From an uncultured Sphingobium sp. (GTDB lineage Bacteria > Pseudomonadota > Alphaproteobacteria > Sphingomonadales > Sphingomonadaceae): a stretch of DNA of 16,840 nt. Below are positions 7,163-13,543 of this stretch, piece after piece (the stretch's first letter is position 1; each line of letters opens with the position of its first letter). Below the pieces are notes generated by a model. The model saw nothing but the letters and a program-made list of their open reading frames with translations, made no database searches and was not told where the DNA came from. Location: the NCBI GenBank assembly GCA_946885845.1, contig CAMPHJ010000043.1, positions 1-16,840 on the forward strand, in the 5' to 3' direction. A program made the position numbers and the translations under genes.

Positions 7163-8167
7163 ATGCGCGTCCTTTCCGGCATCCAGCCGACCGGCAATCT
7201 GCACCTGGGCAATTATCTGGGCGCGATCCGCAACTGGGTGCGCATGCAGGATGAGATGGACGCGGCAAGCCAGTGCTTCTTCTTCCTTGCCGACATGCAC
7301 AGCATTACCGTGCACGAAGCGCGCGAGCAGCGCATCCGCAACGTGCGCGACATGGCGGCGGCGCTGGTCGCGGCGGGCATCGACCCGGACCGGTCGGTCC
7401 TGTTCAACCAGGCGCGCGTTCCGGCGCATGCAGAGCTGTGCTGGCTGCTCAATGGCACCGCGCGCATCGGCTGGCTCAACCGCATGACCCAGTTCAAGGA
7501 CAAGGTGGGCAAGGATCGCGAAGGCGCGTCCATCGGCCTGTTCGTCTACCCGGTGCTCCAGGCCGCCGACATCCTTGCCTACAACGCGACCCATGTGCCG
7601 GTGGGCGAAGACCAGAAGCAGCATCTGGAACTGGCGCGCGACATCGCCACCAAGTTCAACACCGATTTCGGCGTCGACCTGTTCACCCTGCCCGATCCGA
7701 TCATCCCGAAAGAATCGGCGCGGATCATGTCCCTGCGTGATGGCACCGCGAAAATGTCCAAGTCGGACCCGTCGGATATGAGCCGCATCAATCTGACCGA
7801 TGACGACGATGCCATCATGCAGAAGGTGAAGAAGGCCAAGACCGACCCCGAACCGCTGCCCGACAGTGCAGAAGGTCTGGCCGGACGCGCGGAGGCAAAC
7901 AACCTCATCGGTATCTACGCCACGCTGGCGGGCAGGAGCATGGACGCCGTGTGCGCCGAGTTTGCCGGCAAGGGTTTTGGCGCGTTCAAGCCCGCCCTGG
8001 GCGAATTGCTGGTCGAAACGCTGCGCCCCATCCGCACCCGCTTCATGGAATTGCGGACCGACGACGCCGCGCTGGACGCCATTCTGGAAAAGGGTGCGGC
8101 CAAGGCAAGGGCCGCCGCCGAACCGACCTTGCGCGCGGCCTATGATGCGATGGGCCTGATGCGCTGA
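7163..8167 (+). CDS. trpS: Tryptophanyl-tRNA synthetase
   Basis: 334 residues, the usual length for a bacterial class I TrpRS. It charges tRNA-Trp with tryptophan using ATP in the cytosol. The HIGH-type motif reads PTGNLHLGNYLGA (9-21) and the KMSKS loop is intact at 197-201 (DGTAKMSKSDPS). D136 in LQAADILAY and the VGEDQKQHLELARDIA segment (147-162) are the usual substrate-pocket signatures. ATG 7163 lies only three bases after the murJ TAG with a weak ribosome-binding site (GGATAG overlapping the murJ end), so translation probably depends on coupling to murJ. Nothing unusual is seen in the protein. Confidence 0.97.
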   Translation: MRVLSGIQPTGNLHLGNYLGAIRNWVRMQDEMDAASQCFFFLADMHSITVHEAREQRIRNVRDMAAALVAAGIDPDRSVLFNQARVPAHAELCWLLNGTARIGWLNRMTQFKDKVGKDREGASIGLFVYPVLQAADILAYNATHVPVGEDQKQHLELARDIATKFNTDFGVDLFTLPDPIIPKESARIMSLRDGTAKMSKSDPSDMSRINLTDDDDAIMQKVKKAKTDPEPLPDSAEGLAGRAEANNLIGIYATLAGRSMDAVCAEFAGKGFGAFKPALGELLVETLRPIRTRFMELRTDDAALDAILEKGAAKARAAAEPTLRAAYDAMGLMR

Positions 8168-8182
8168 TCGGCCACCATATCC

Positions 8183-8207
8183 GCCCGCCTCGCGCTTGAG
8201 GGCGGGC
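8183..8207 (+). terminator. Stem-loop after trpS
   Basis: GCCCGCC (8183-8189) pairs perfectly with GGCGGGC (8201-8207), 16 bases after the trpS stop. No T-run follows, so it may stabilise the 3' end or assist termination rather than act as a classical intrinsic terminator. Confidence 0.35.
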
Positions 8208-8254
8208 ATGGCATGCGTCCATTTGCCCCTATGAAGCGTTCAAATGATGTTCAG

Positions 8255-8280
8255 TTGCGTTCTGCTACTACGGAGCGCAA
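8255..8280 (+). promoter_or_regulatory. Hairpin upstream of the DUF4136 lipoprotein gene
   Basis: TTGCGTTC (8255-8262) can pair with GAGCGCAA (8273-8280), eight pairs with one G-U, around a ten-base loop. A second small inverted repeat, ATGCC-cta-GGCAT, follows at 8286-8298. The region lies in the 155-base gap before the gene. It could be a 5' leader structure or an operator; there is no direct evidence for either. Confidence 0.3.
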
Positions 8281-8322
8281 TAATGATGCCCTAGGCATTC
8301 GCCTGTTACAGGACGCGAATTT

Positions 8323-8967
8323 ATGACCCGTTTCAACAAGATCGGCTTAATCGCGGCGCCCGCTCTGGCGCTCATGACCCTTTCGGGTTGCGCAACATCC
8401 TTCAAAGCGGACGTTGCCCGGTTCCAGCAGCTACCCGCCCCCGCCGGACAGAGTTTCACCATCGTGGCAGATGACCCCGGTCTGGCTGGCGGCCTCGAAT
8501 TTGCTCAATATGCCAGCCTGATCGGGCAGCGGCTCAGCCAAACCGGTTACGTGCCCGCGAACGATCCTGCCCGTGCGGACCTGATCGTGCGCGTCGCATA
8601 TGGCGTCGACAATGGGCGTGAGAGGGTGCGTTCGACCAATTTCGGAGCCGACCCCTTCTATTATGGCGGTTGGGGGTGGCGCGGCCGGTGGGGACGTCCC
8701 TGGGGCTATGGCTTCTATGATCCCTGGCTGTTTGGCCCCGGCTATACCGACGTCAGCAGCTACACCGTTTATACCAGTGACCTGAGCATGAAGATCGATC
8801 GCGCCGCTGACAATCGCCGCCTGTTTGAAGGCAGGGCATCGGCCCAATCGCTATCGAACCGGCTGACCTATCTGGTGCCCAATCTGGTCGATGCGATGTT
8901 TACCGACTTCCCCGGTCAGAATGGAGAACAGGTGAAGATCACGCTCCCGCCTGAGAAGCGCGGCTGA
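8323..8967 (+). CDS. DUF4136-type lipoprotein
   Basis: 214 residues. The N-terminus is a lipoprotein signal with lipobox LTLSGC, making Cys23 the lipidated residue; the mature protein would sit in the periplasm, probably on the outer membrane. The rest resembles DUF4136 proteins: a conserved early strand (FQQLPAPAGQSFTIV, 34-48), the 'ARADLIVRVAYGVDNG' segment at 84-98, and a C-terminal NRLTYLVPNLVDAMFTDFPG helix at 179-198. Between them, residues 108-141 are extremely rich in Gly, Trp, Tyr and Phe (13 aromatic residues in 112-141). DUF4136 has no established biochemical function. The gene stands alone: it has its own 155-base upstream region and a strong terminator. The start ATG 8323 has AGGA near 8309. 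The family assignment is from memory of the pattern, not from a search. Confidence 0.8.
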   Translation: MTRFNKIGLIAAPALALMTLSGCATSFKADVARFQQLPAPAGQSFTIVADDPGLAGGLEFAQYASLIGQRLSQTGYVPANDPARADLIVRVAYGVDNGRERVRSTNFGADPFYYGGWGWRGRWGRPWGYGFYDPWLFGPGYTDVSSYTVYTSDLSMKIDRAADNRRLFEGRASAQSLSNRLTYLVPNLVDAMFTDFPGQNGEQVKITLPPEKRG

Positions 8968-8992
8968 AGACAGCCTGTTTACGATGAATGAA

Positions 8993-9030
8993 CGCCTGGC
9001 GGTCCTATGCCGCTGGGCGTCTTTATATTT
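8993..9030 (+). terminator. Rho-independent terminator of the lipoprotein gene
   Basis: CGCCTGGCGG (8993-9002) pairs over ten positions, two of them G-U, with CCGCTGGGCG (9010-9019) around a seven-base loop; TCTTTATATTT follows. On the opposite strand the two wobble pairs become mismatches and the downstream bases are not T-rich. It therefore works best for the plus-strand gene and poorly for the convergent isomerase gene. Confidence 0.75.
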
Positions 9031-9656
9031 CAGGGAATGCGTCGGGCGGTGATGATCTGGACCGGTTGTTCGAGCATCTGCCCCTTCATCACGCCTTCGC
9101 CCGCTGTCGCATTTTTCGGCGCGGCCACTATCTGGCGAACTGCGTCCATGCCCTCGACCACATGGGCGAAAACGGCAAAGCCCTGATTGTCACCCGATGC
9201 TTGCGGATTTGCGTTCATGCCGGGCATCTGCCCCAGCACAATGAAAAAGTCGCCGGTGGCGCTGCCCGGCGCATAGCGCGCCATGGACAGCGCGCCATCA
9301 TCGTGGGTCAGGCCAGTCTGCGAAGTTGGCTCATGTGCGATCGGCGGCAGGATTCGCGCCGGATCATTTTGGGTTCCACCCTGGACGAAGCCATAGTCCG
9401 CTGACCCCACCGCCCGATAAAAGAGCACGCCATCAAACCGCTTCCTGTCGACATATTGCAGGAAATTGGCGGCGGTCACCGGCGCCTGGGCGAGGTGGAC
9501 CGCCACTACGATCTGCCCTGCGGTGGTGTCCAGGACCACGCGCACGTCGGAAGGCACAGCAGCACTGGGCGATTGCGCCAACCCCGGCGCCGCCCACAGG
9601 ATCACCGCGAGCAGCAGGGCAAGATGCCGGATCATGCGTCGGGCGATCACCTTCAT
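9030..9656 (-). CDS. Secreted cyclophilin-type peptidyl-prolyl cis-trans isomerase
   Basis: 208 residues. A cleavable signal peptide covers about 1-27 (basic start, hydrophobic LALLLAVILWAAPGLA, cleavage after A27), so the enzyme should act in the periplasm on prolyl bonds of exported proteins. The cyclophilin fold runs from about 37 to 205: VVLDTTAGQIVVAVH (40-54), the active-site strand LFYRAVGSADYGFVQGG (78-94) with R81, F90 and Q92, GDFFIVLG (135-142) and the closing GFAVFAHVVEGMDAV motif (159-173). It is a single-domain protein of normal length. It begins 18 bases after the dnaA stop on the same strand, so it is likely transcribed with dnaA. ATG 9656 has no strong Shine-Dalgarno; an in-frame ATG at residue 8 is a possible alternative that would still leave a usable signal peptide. 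Confidence 0.93.
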   Translation of the reverse strand: MKVIARRMIRHLALLLAVILWAAPGLAQSPSAAVPSDVRVVLDTTAGQIVVAVHLAQAPVTAANFLQYVDRKRFDGVLFYRAVGSADYGFVQGGTQNDPARILPPIAHEPTSQTGLTHDDGALSMARYAPGSATGDFFIVLGQMPGMNANPQASGDNQGFAVFAHVVEGMDAVRQIVAAPKNATAGEGVMKGQMLEQPVQIITARRIP

Positions 9657-9674
9657 ATTGCTGCCGCCGAAGAA

Positions 9675-11090
9675 TCAGCTCTCCAGTTGGCGCTGCAACG
9701 CGCGAATGTCGGCATCCATGTCAGGGCTTGTCTGGCGCAGCCCTTCGATCGTCTTTACGGCGTGAATGACCGTGCTGTGGTCGCGACCGCCGAAAATCCT
9801 GCCAATTTCGGGCAGAGAGCGTGGTGTCATCTTCTTGGCGAGATACATGGCCACCTGACGCGGGCGGGCGACGGCGCGGGCGCGGCGCTTGGACCGCATC
9901 TCAGCGGCGTCGATCTTGTAGTGGGCGGCGCAGACTTTCTGGATTTCATCGACCGTGATGCGGCGCGCATTGGCCCGCACGGCGTCGGCCAACATGCCCT
10001 GGGCAAATTCCAGGTCGATGGAGCGGCCGGTCAGTTGACCATAGGCGATCAGCTTGTTGAAAGCGCCTTCCAGTTCACGGACGTTCGAGCGAATCGAGCG
10101 GGCCAGGAAATCGATGACGGCGTCAGGGACCGGTGGATCGCCTGCAAAGGCGCGCTTGGCTTCCAATATGGCGAGGCGCAGGTCGAGGCCTGCGGGGCGG
10201 ATGTCGGCGACCAGGCCGCCCGCCAGACGCGACAGGATGCGCGGGTCGATCGAATCGAGCAGTTGCGGAGCGCGATCGGCGGTCACCACGATCCGGGCGC
10301 CCGAATCGATCAGGTCGTTGATCGTGTGGAGAAACTCCTCCTGCGTCGATCCCTTGCCCGCGATGAATTGAATATCGTCGATCAGCAGCAGCCGGGCCGC
10401 GCGCAGTCGCGCCTTGAAGTTCATGGTGTCGTTGGCGCGCATCGCGTTCACGAATTCCATCATGAACCGTTCTGCCGACATGTAGAGCACCGGTGCCGCC
10501 GGGGAGTGAGCGGAAAAGGCGCGGGCGATTGCGTGCAACAGGTGCGTCTTGCCCTGGCCGGTGCCGCCATGGATGAACAGCGGACTGTACCGGGGCTGCG
10601 CTTCGCCAGCCATCGCTTGCGCCGCCGAACAGGCAAGCTGGTTGGTTTCGCCCGTTACGAAATCTTCAAATCCATGGCGCGGCTGGAAATTGCAGGCGGC
10701 GGGACCTTCGTGCGAGTCCACCTCAGACGCGTCGGACAGCTCTGGCGTGGCAACGATTTCCAGCAGGCGCGGACCCACGGCATTAGGCGCACGCCGCAGG
10801 CGAACTTCGCGCACCCCTGCCCCGGCAGAGCGCCACGCCATGCAAAGCCGATCGCCAAAATGGCCCGAAACGAAATTCGCGGTGAAATCGGACGTGAACA
10901 GCAGATCAAGCGTCTGCGATTCTGGGCAATATTCGCCCAGCCGGGCCGCCTTCAGCCACTGGTCGAACATGCGCGCGCCAATGTCGCGGCGCAGACCAGC
11001 GCGGATGGCGTCCCAGGCCGCTGCGAGACGCGCATGTTCCTGCGCATCCTGAACGGGCAAACTTCCTGTCAATGCCGCTATATCCTTCAT
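9675..11090 (-). CDS. dnaA: Chromosomal replication initiator DnaA
   Basis: 471 residues. DnaA-ATP binds DnaA boxes at oriC, opens the duplex and recruits DnaB helicase. Domain I lies at about 20-110 (WDAIRAGLRRDIGARMFDQW), with a short linker (about 110-135). The AAA+ core follows: Walker A GGTGQGKTHLL at 175-185, Walker B LLLIDDIQFI at 234-243, sensor 1 IVVTADRAP at 267-275, and the arginine-finger box DPRILSRL at 282-289. C-terminal domain IV has a basic loop (RARAVARPRQVAMYLAKK) and the DNA-binding signature GRDHSTVIHAVKTIE at 435-449 (consensus GRDHTTVxHA). ATG 11090 has only a weak, distant G-rich ribosome-binding site (GGGGG about 11 bases upstream). The gene is preceded by a long non-coding region and followed by the isomerase gene. 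Confidence 0.97.
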   Translation of the reverse strand: MKDIAALTGSLPVQDAQEHARLAAAWDAIRAGLRRDIGARMFDQWLKAARLGEYCPESQTLDLLFTSDFTANFVSGHFGDRLCMAWRSAGAGVREVRLRRAPNAVGPRLLEIVATPELSDASEVDSHEGPAACNFQPRHGFEDFVTGETNQLACSAAQAMAGEAQPRYSPLFIHGGTGQGKTHLLHAIARAFSAHSPAAPVLYMSAERFMMEFVNAMRANDTMNFKARLRAARLLLIDDIQFIAGKGSTQEEFLHTINDLIDSGARIVVTADRAPQLLDSIDPRILSRLAGGLVADIRPAGLDLRLAILEAKRAFAGDPPVPDAVIDFLARSIRSNVRELEGAFNKLIAYGQLTGRSIDLEFAQGMLADAVRANARRITVDEIQKVCAAHYKIDAAEMRSKRRARAVARPRQVAMYLAKKMTPRSLPEIGRIFGGRDHSTVIHAVKTIEGLRQTSPDMDADIRALQRQLES

Positions 11091-11454
11091 AAACAGCCGA
11101 CCCCCATCAACTGTGCCCCGATCGGAGCTTTAAGACGCAGTGAACCGTCTGGAAAAGCAGCGCCCTTCCAACACACACGTGCCAACTAACCGTATAACGA
11201 CCGCCAGATCGATTCGTGGGCGGCCAGAGAAGGGAAAATAGACAGGCATTCTCTGCCTGATCAAGGGCATCGCAGGTCAAAAATGTGAAATAAAGCCGTT
11301 GACTCGGCAAACCCGCGGAAATGCGTCGTAAATGAAAAACTTCATATTTTTCAGTGGCTTAATTCGAACGCCATCGAGCAGATAATCCTCGAATCGCGGG
11401 AATCCGGCCTTGCTCGATTTGCGGACCGATGTGCCGATATGTGACGGCTCAATG
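11091..11454. other. Non-coding upstream region of dnaA
   Basis: No credible gene lies here; the longest minus-strand frame (11107-11310, TTG start) has an atypical composition. The region is clearly more AT-rich than its surroundings. It contains four GANTC motifs (11211, 11301, 11391 and 11400) and a 7-base inverted repeat in AT-rich DNA at 11333-11353. I looked for TTATCCACA-type DnaA boxes on both strands and found nothing better than six of nine, so I do not call an origin. The dnaA promoter must lie here, or transcription must start within it, since the rpsT terminator shields the left side. Candidate elements such as CTGGCGG and GGTTAG near 11185-11209 are too weak to name. Confidence 0.6.
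11333..11353. repeat. AT-rich inverted repeat upstream of dnaA
   Basis: TGAAAAA (11333-11339) and TTTTTCA (11347-11353) form perfect arms around seven bases. It is located about 245 bases upstream of the dnaA start. It could be a protein-binding site or an easily melted segment; the sequence alone does not decide. Confidence 0.4.
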
Positions 11455-11489
11455 AAAAAGGCCCGCCCCGCTTATGCGGGTCGGGCCTT
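11455..11489 (-). terminator. Rho-independent terminator of rpsT
   Basis: On the minus strand AAGGCCCG and CCCGC pair with GCGGG and CGGGCCTT around ATAA: 13 pairs with one internal mismatch, followed by a T-tract at 11459-11455. It lies 30 bases after the rpsT stop. On the plus strand the stem is also good but only TTCC follows, so it is directional. Confidence 0.88.
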
Positions 11490-11518
11490 CCTGATCTGAC
11501 GCTGAAGTTAAATGTGGT

Positions 11519-11782
11519 TCAGGCGAGCGCGCCGACGCGCTTTGTCAGGCGACCGAACTTGCGGGCCGCAGTGTTCTTGTGAACTACGCCACGGGCCACG
11601 CCGCGCGCCAGTTCAGGCTGCACGGACTGAAGCGCAGTGGCTGCAGCCGTCTTGTCACCAGCGGCAAGGGCGGCTTCCACCTTTTTCACCAGGGTGCGGA
11701 TCCGGCTGATGCGGGCGCCATTGATTTCGGCGCGGCGGGCGTTGCGGCGGATGCGCTTCTTGGCTTGCGGCGTATTGGCCAT
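11519..11782 (-). CDS. rpsT: 30S ribosomal protein S20
   Basis: 87 residues, very basic and Ala-rich, the normal size for S20, which binds 16S rRNA in the body of the small subunit. It begins [17 protein letters not shown] and has the family's helical core ([18 protein letters not shown] and [19 protein letters not shown] at 66-84). ATG 11782 follows a good Shine-Dalgarno, GAGGA at 11793-11789. Its own terminator and a candidate promoter at 11857-11885 suggest a monocistronic transcript between mutM and dnaA, an order common in alphaproteobacteria. Confidence 0.97.
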   Translation of the reverse strand: MANTPQAKKRIRRNARRAEINGARISRIRTLVKKVEAALAAGDKTAAATALQSVQPELARGVARGVVHKNTAARKFGRLTKRVGALA

Positions 11783-11856
11783 TTACAGTCCTCGGTCTCG
11801 TCAAATCTCGGAAAGTGGGCCAGCCGGATTCGCCTGCCAGCCCCGTGAAGGTGCGC

Positions 11857-11885
11857 CCCTTACAGGGGATCAGTATCATCGTCAA
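11857..11885 (-). promoter_or_regulatory. Possible rpsT promoter, with a small hairpin
   Basis: The minus strand has TTGACG (11885-11880), a good -35, then 17 bases and TAAGGG (11862-11857) as a poor -10. A short perfect stem (11856-11860 with 11864-11868) covers the -10, so the true -10 may be elsewhere. It lies in the 118-base gap between mutM and rpsT. Confidence 0.35.
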
Positions 11886-11900
11886 CCGGCAGCGCCGCGC

Positions 11901-12713
11901 TTACCTCTGACATCCGGGGCAATAGAATGTCGATCGACCGCCGTCGGTCCGGCGCTGGATCGTGCCGCCACACGCGCAATTTTCCCCTTCACGCCCATAG
12001 ACTCGCCACTGTTTGGAAAAATAGCCCAGCTCACCATCGGGCCGCGCATAATCTCGCAAGGTCGATCCGCCAGCTGCGATGGCCGCCGTCAGCACATCCC
12101 GAATCGCATCCACCAACAGGACAAGGCGCGCGCGGCTGATACGTCCGGCGGGACGTGTAGGCGCTATGCCCGCCATGTTGAGCGCCTCACACACATAGAT
12201 GTTGCCCAGACCCGCCACCACGCGCTGGTCCAGCAGCGCGGTCTTGATCGACGCCGTCTTGCCTTCGAGCGAGCGCACCAGAGCAATGGCGGAAAAATCC
12301 GGCCCCAGCGGTTCAGGCCCCATGCGCGTGAACGGCCCATAGGCCTGCCATGCTTCACTGCGCACAAGATCCAGCGATCCGAAACGACGCGGATCATTGA
12401 GGGACAGCAGCAGTCCACTGTCCGTTTCGATCAGCAGATGGTCGTGTGCACCGATCTCCGTCGGCGCGATTCGCCAACGACCCGACATGCCCAGGTGAAA
12501 GATCATCATGTCGCCGCGATCGGTTTCGATGAGGCCATATTTCGCACGGCGGGACAATGCGGTTACCCTGGCCCCGGTAAGCCGTTGGCGCAGGTCGACC
12601 GGTATCGGGAATCGCAGATCGGCGCGCCGGGGTTCGACGCGGGTCAGCACCCGGCCTTCCAGGACAGAGCGCAGGCCAGCGACGGTGGTTTCGACTTCGG
12701 GAAGTTCAGGCAT
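11901..12713 (-). CDS. mutM: Formamidopyrimidine-DNA glycosylase (Fpg/MutM)
   Basis: 270 residues. It excises 8-oxoguanine and formamidopyrimidines from DNA and cuts the abasic site by beta/delta elimination. The start is set at ATG 12713, not at the upstream in-frame ATG 12722, because the enzyme needs proline directly after the initiator Met: the protein begins MPELPEVET, giving catalytic P2 and E3. Other landmarks are K58 (RRAKYG), the FHLGMSGRW segment (72-80), LDQRVVAGLGNIYVCEAL (161-178, the helix-two-turn-helix) and the C-terminal zinc finger with C246, C248, C265 and C268 around R260. All key residues are present. It diverges from ubiE across 92 bases. Only a weak ribosome-binding site (GGATG) precedes the chosen start. 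Confidence 0.97.
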   Translation of the reverse strand: MPELPEVETTVAGLRSVLEGRVLTRVEPRRADLRFPIPVDLRQRLTGARVTALSRRAKYGLIETDRGDMMIFHLGMSGRWRIAPTEIGAHDHLLIETDSGLLLSLNDPRRFGSLDLVRSEAWQAYGPFTRMGPEPLGPDFSAIALVRSLEGKTASIKTALLDQRVVAGLGNIYVCEALNMAGIAPTRPAGRISRARLVLLVDAIRDVLTAAIAAGGSTLRDYARPDGELGYFSKQWRVYGREGENCACGGTIQRRTDGGRSTFYCPGCQR

Positions 12714-12767
12714 CACATCCATCTAGGCGTTCGACGCGCGGGAGAGAAGCATGCCGTGAAAAGGCGG

Positions 12768-12797
12768 CTGGCAAGGCGGCCAATCTGTGGCTAGAGC
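12768..12797 (+). promoter_or_regulatory. Candidate ubiE promoter giving a nearly leaderless transcript
   Basis: CTGGCA (12768-12773), 17 bases, CTAGAG (12791-12796); extended, GCTAGAGC at 12790-12797 matches the Caulobacter -10 pattern GCTANAWC at seven of eight positions. Transcription would begin at about 12803-12806, that is at or just before ATG 12806. No Shine-Dalgarno precedes that ATG, which agrees with leaderless initiation. Confidence 0.45.
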
Positions 12798-12805
12798 GTG
12801 CTACC

Positions 12806-13537
12806 ATGAACGAGACCGCATCTTTCGGCTATCGCGACGTCGATGCTACTGAAAAACAGGGGATGGTTCGCGCCGTCTTTTCCAATGTCGCATCCAAATA
12901 TGACCTGATGAACGATGCCATGTCGGCTGGCGCGCATCGCCTGTGGAAGGACCAGTTCGTGGCCCGGGTGAAGCCGCGCCGGGACGAGGCCATTCTGGAC
13001 ATGGCGGGCGGCACGGGCGACATCGCCTTTCGCATGGCCAAGCATGGCGCGCAGGTTACCGTGTCGGACATCAATCCCGAAATGCTGGCCGTAGGGGTGG
13101 AGCGCGCGCGCAAGAAGGGGCTGGAAGGCCTGGTCTGGTCTCAGCAGAATGCCGAGGAATTGAGCTTCTCCGATCGCAGCTTCGACGCTTACACCATCGC
13201 CTTCGGCATTCGAAACGTCACCCACATCGACAAGGCGCTGCGGGAAGCGCACAGGGTGCTGAAATATGGTGGTCGCTTTTTCTGCCTGGAATTTTCCACC
13301 ACCACTTGGCCGGGCTTCGCCGATGTCTACGACGCCTATTCGCACCGGCTGGTGCCTAAGCTGGGTAAGCTGTTGGCCGATGATGAGGACAGCTATCGTT
13401 ATCTGATCGAATCGATCCGCAGGTTTCCGCCCATGCCGGAATTTGAAAGGATGATCCGCGCGGCCGGCTTTGTGCAGACCAAGGTGGAACCGATCCTGGG
13501 CGGGATGGTCGCGATTCACAGCGGCTGGAAGATTTAA
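12806..13537 (+). CDS. ubiE: Demethylmenaquinone/ubiquinone C-methyltransferase UbiE
   Basis: 243 residues. A class I SAM-dependent methyltransferase that C-methylates the benzoquinol ring (2-polyprenyl-6-methoxy-1,4-benzoquinol) in ubiquinone synthesis. Landmarks are VFSNVASKYDLMNDAMSAG (24-42), the SAM-binding loop LDMAGGTGDIA at 64-74 (standard motif I), SDINPEMLAVG (87-97), IAFGIRNVTHIDKALREAHR in the middle, and the C-terminal GGMVAIHSGWKI. In alphaproteobacteria the likely product is ubiquinone-10; that is family knowledge, not visible here. It is the first gene of a plus-strand run and its stop is six bases before ubiB. There is no Shine-Dalgarno before the ATG (see the promoter entry). 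Confidence 0.96.
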   Translation: MNETASFGYRDVDATEKQGMVRAVFSNVASKYDLMNDAMSAGAHRLWKDQFVARVKPRRDEAILDMAGGTGDIAFRMAKHGAQVTVSDINPEMLAVGVERARKKGLEGLVWSQQNAEELSFSDRSFDAYTIAFGIRNVTHIDKALREAHRVLKYGGRFFCLEFSTTTWPGFADVYDAYSHRLVPKLGKLLADDEDSYRYLIESIRRFPPMPEFERMIRAAGFVQTKVEPILGGMVAIHSGWKI

Positions 13538-13543
13538 GCGGCC

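Noticed and set aside
9456..11189. A 577-residue plus-strand open frame opposite dnaA
   Set aside because: It is antisense to the fully motif-supported dnaA and isomerase genes; long antisense frames are common in GC-rich DNA, and the translation is His/Arg/Gln-rich with no recognisable domain.
11270..11300. A TATTTCACA sequence (minus strand) as a DnaA box
   Set aside because: Only six of nine positions match TTATCCACA, and there is no second box nearby.
11107..11310. Small TTG-initiated minus-strand frame (67 residues) upstream of dnaA
   Set aside because: No ribosome-binding site, unusual composition and no recognisable motif; it is more likely part of the dnaA upstream region.
12714..12722. 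Upstream ATG (12722) as the mutM start
   Set aside because: It would place M-D-V before MPELPEVE; Fpg chemistry needs Pro as the mature N-terminal residue, so ATG 12713 is the start.
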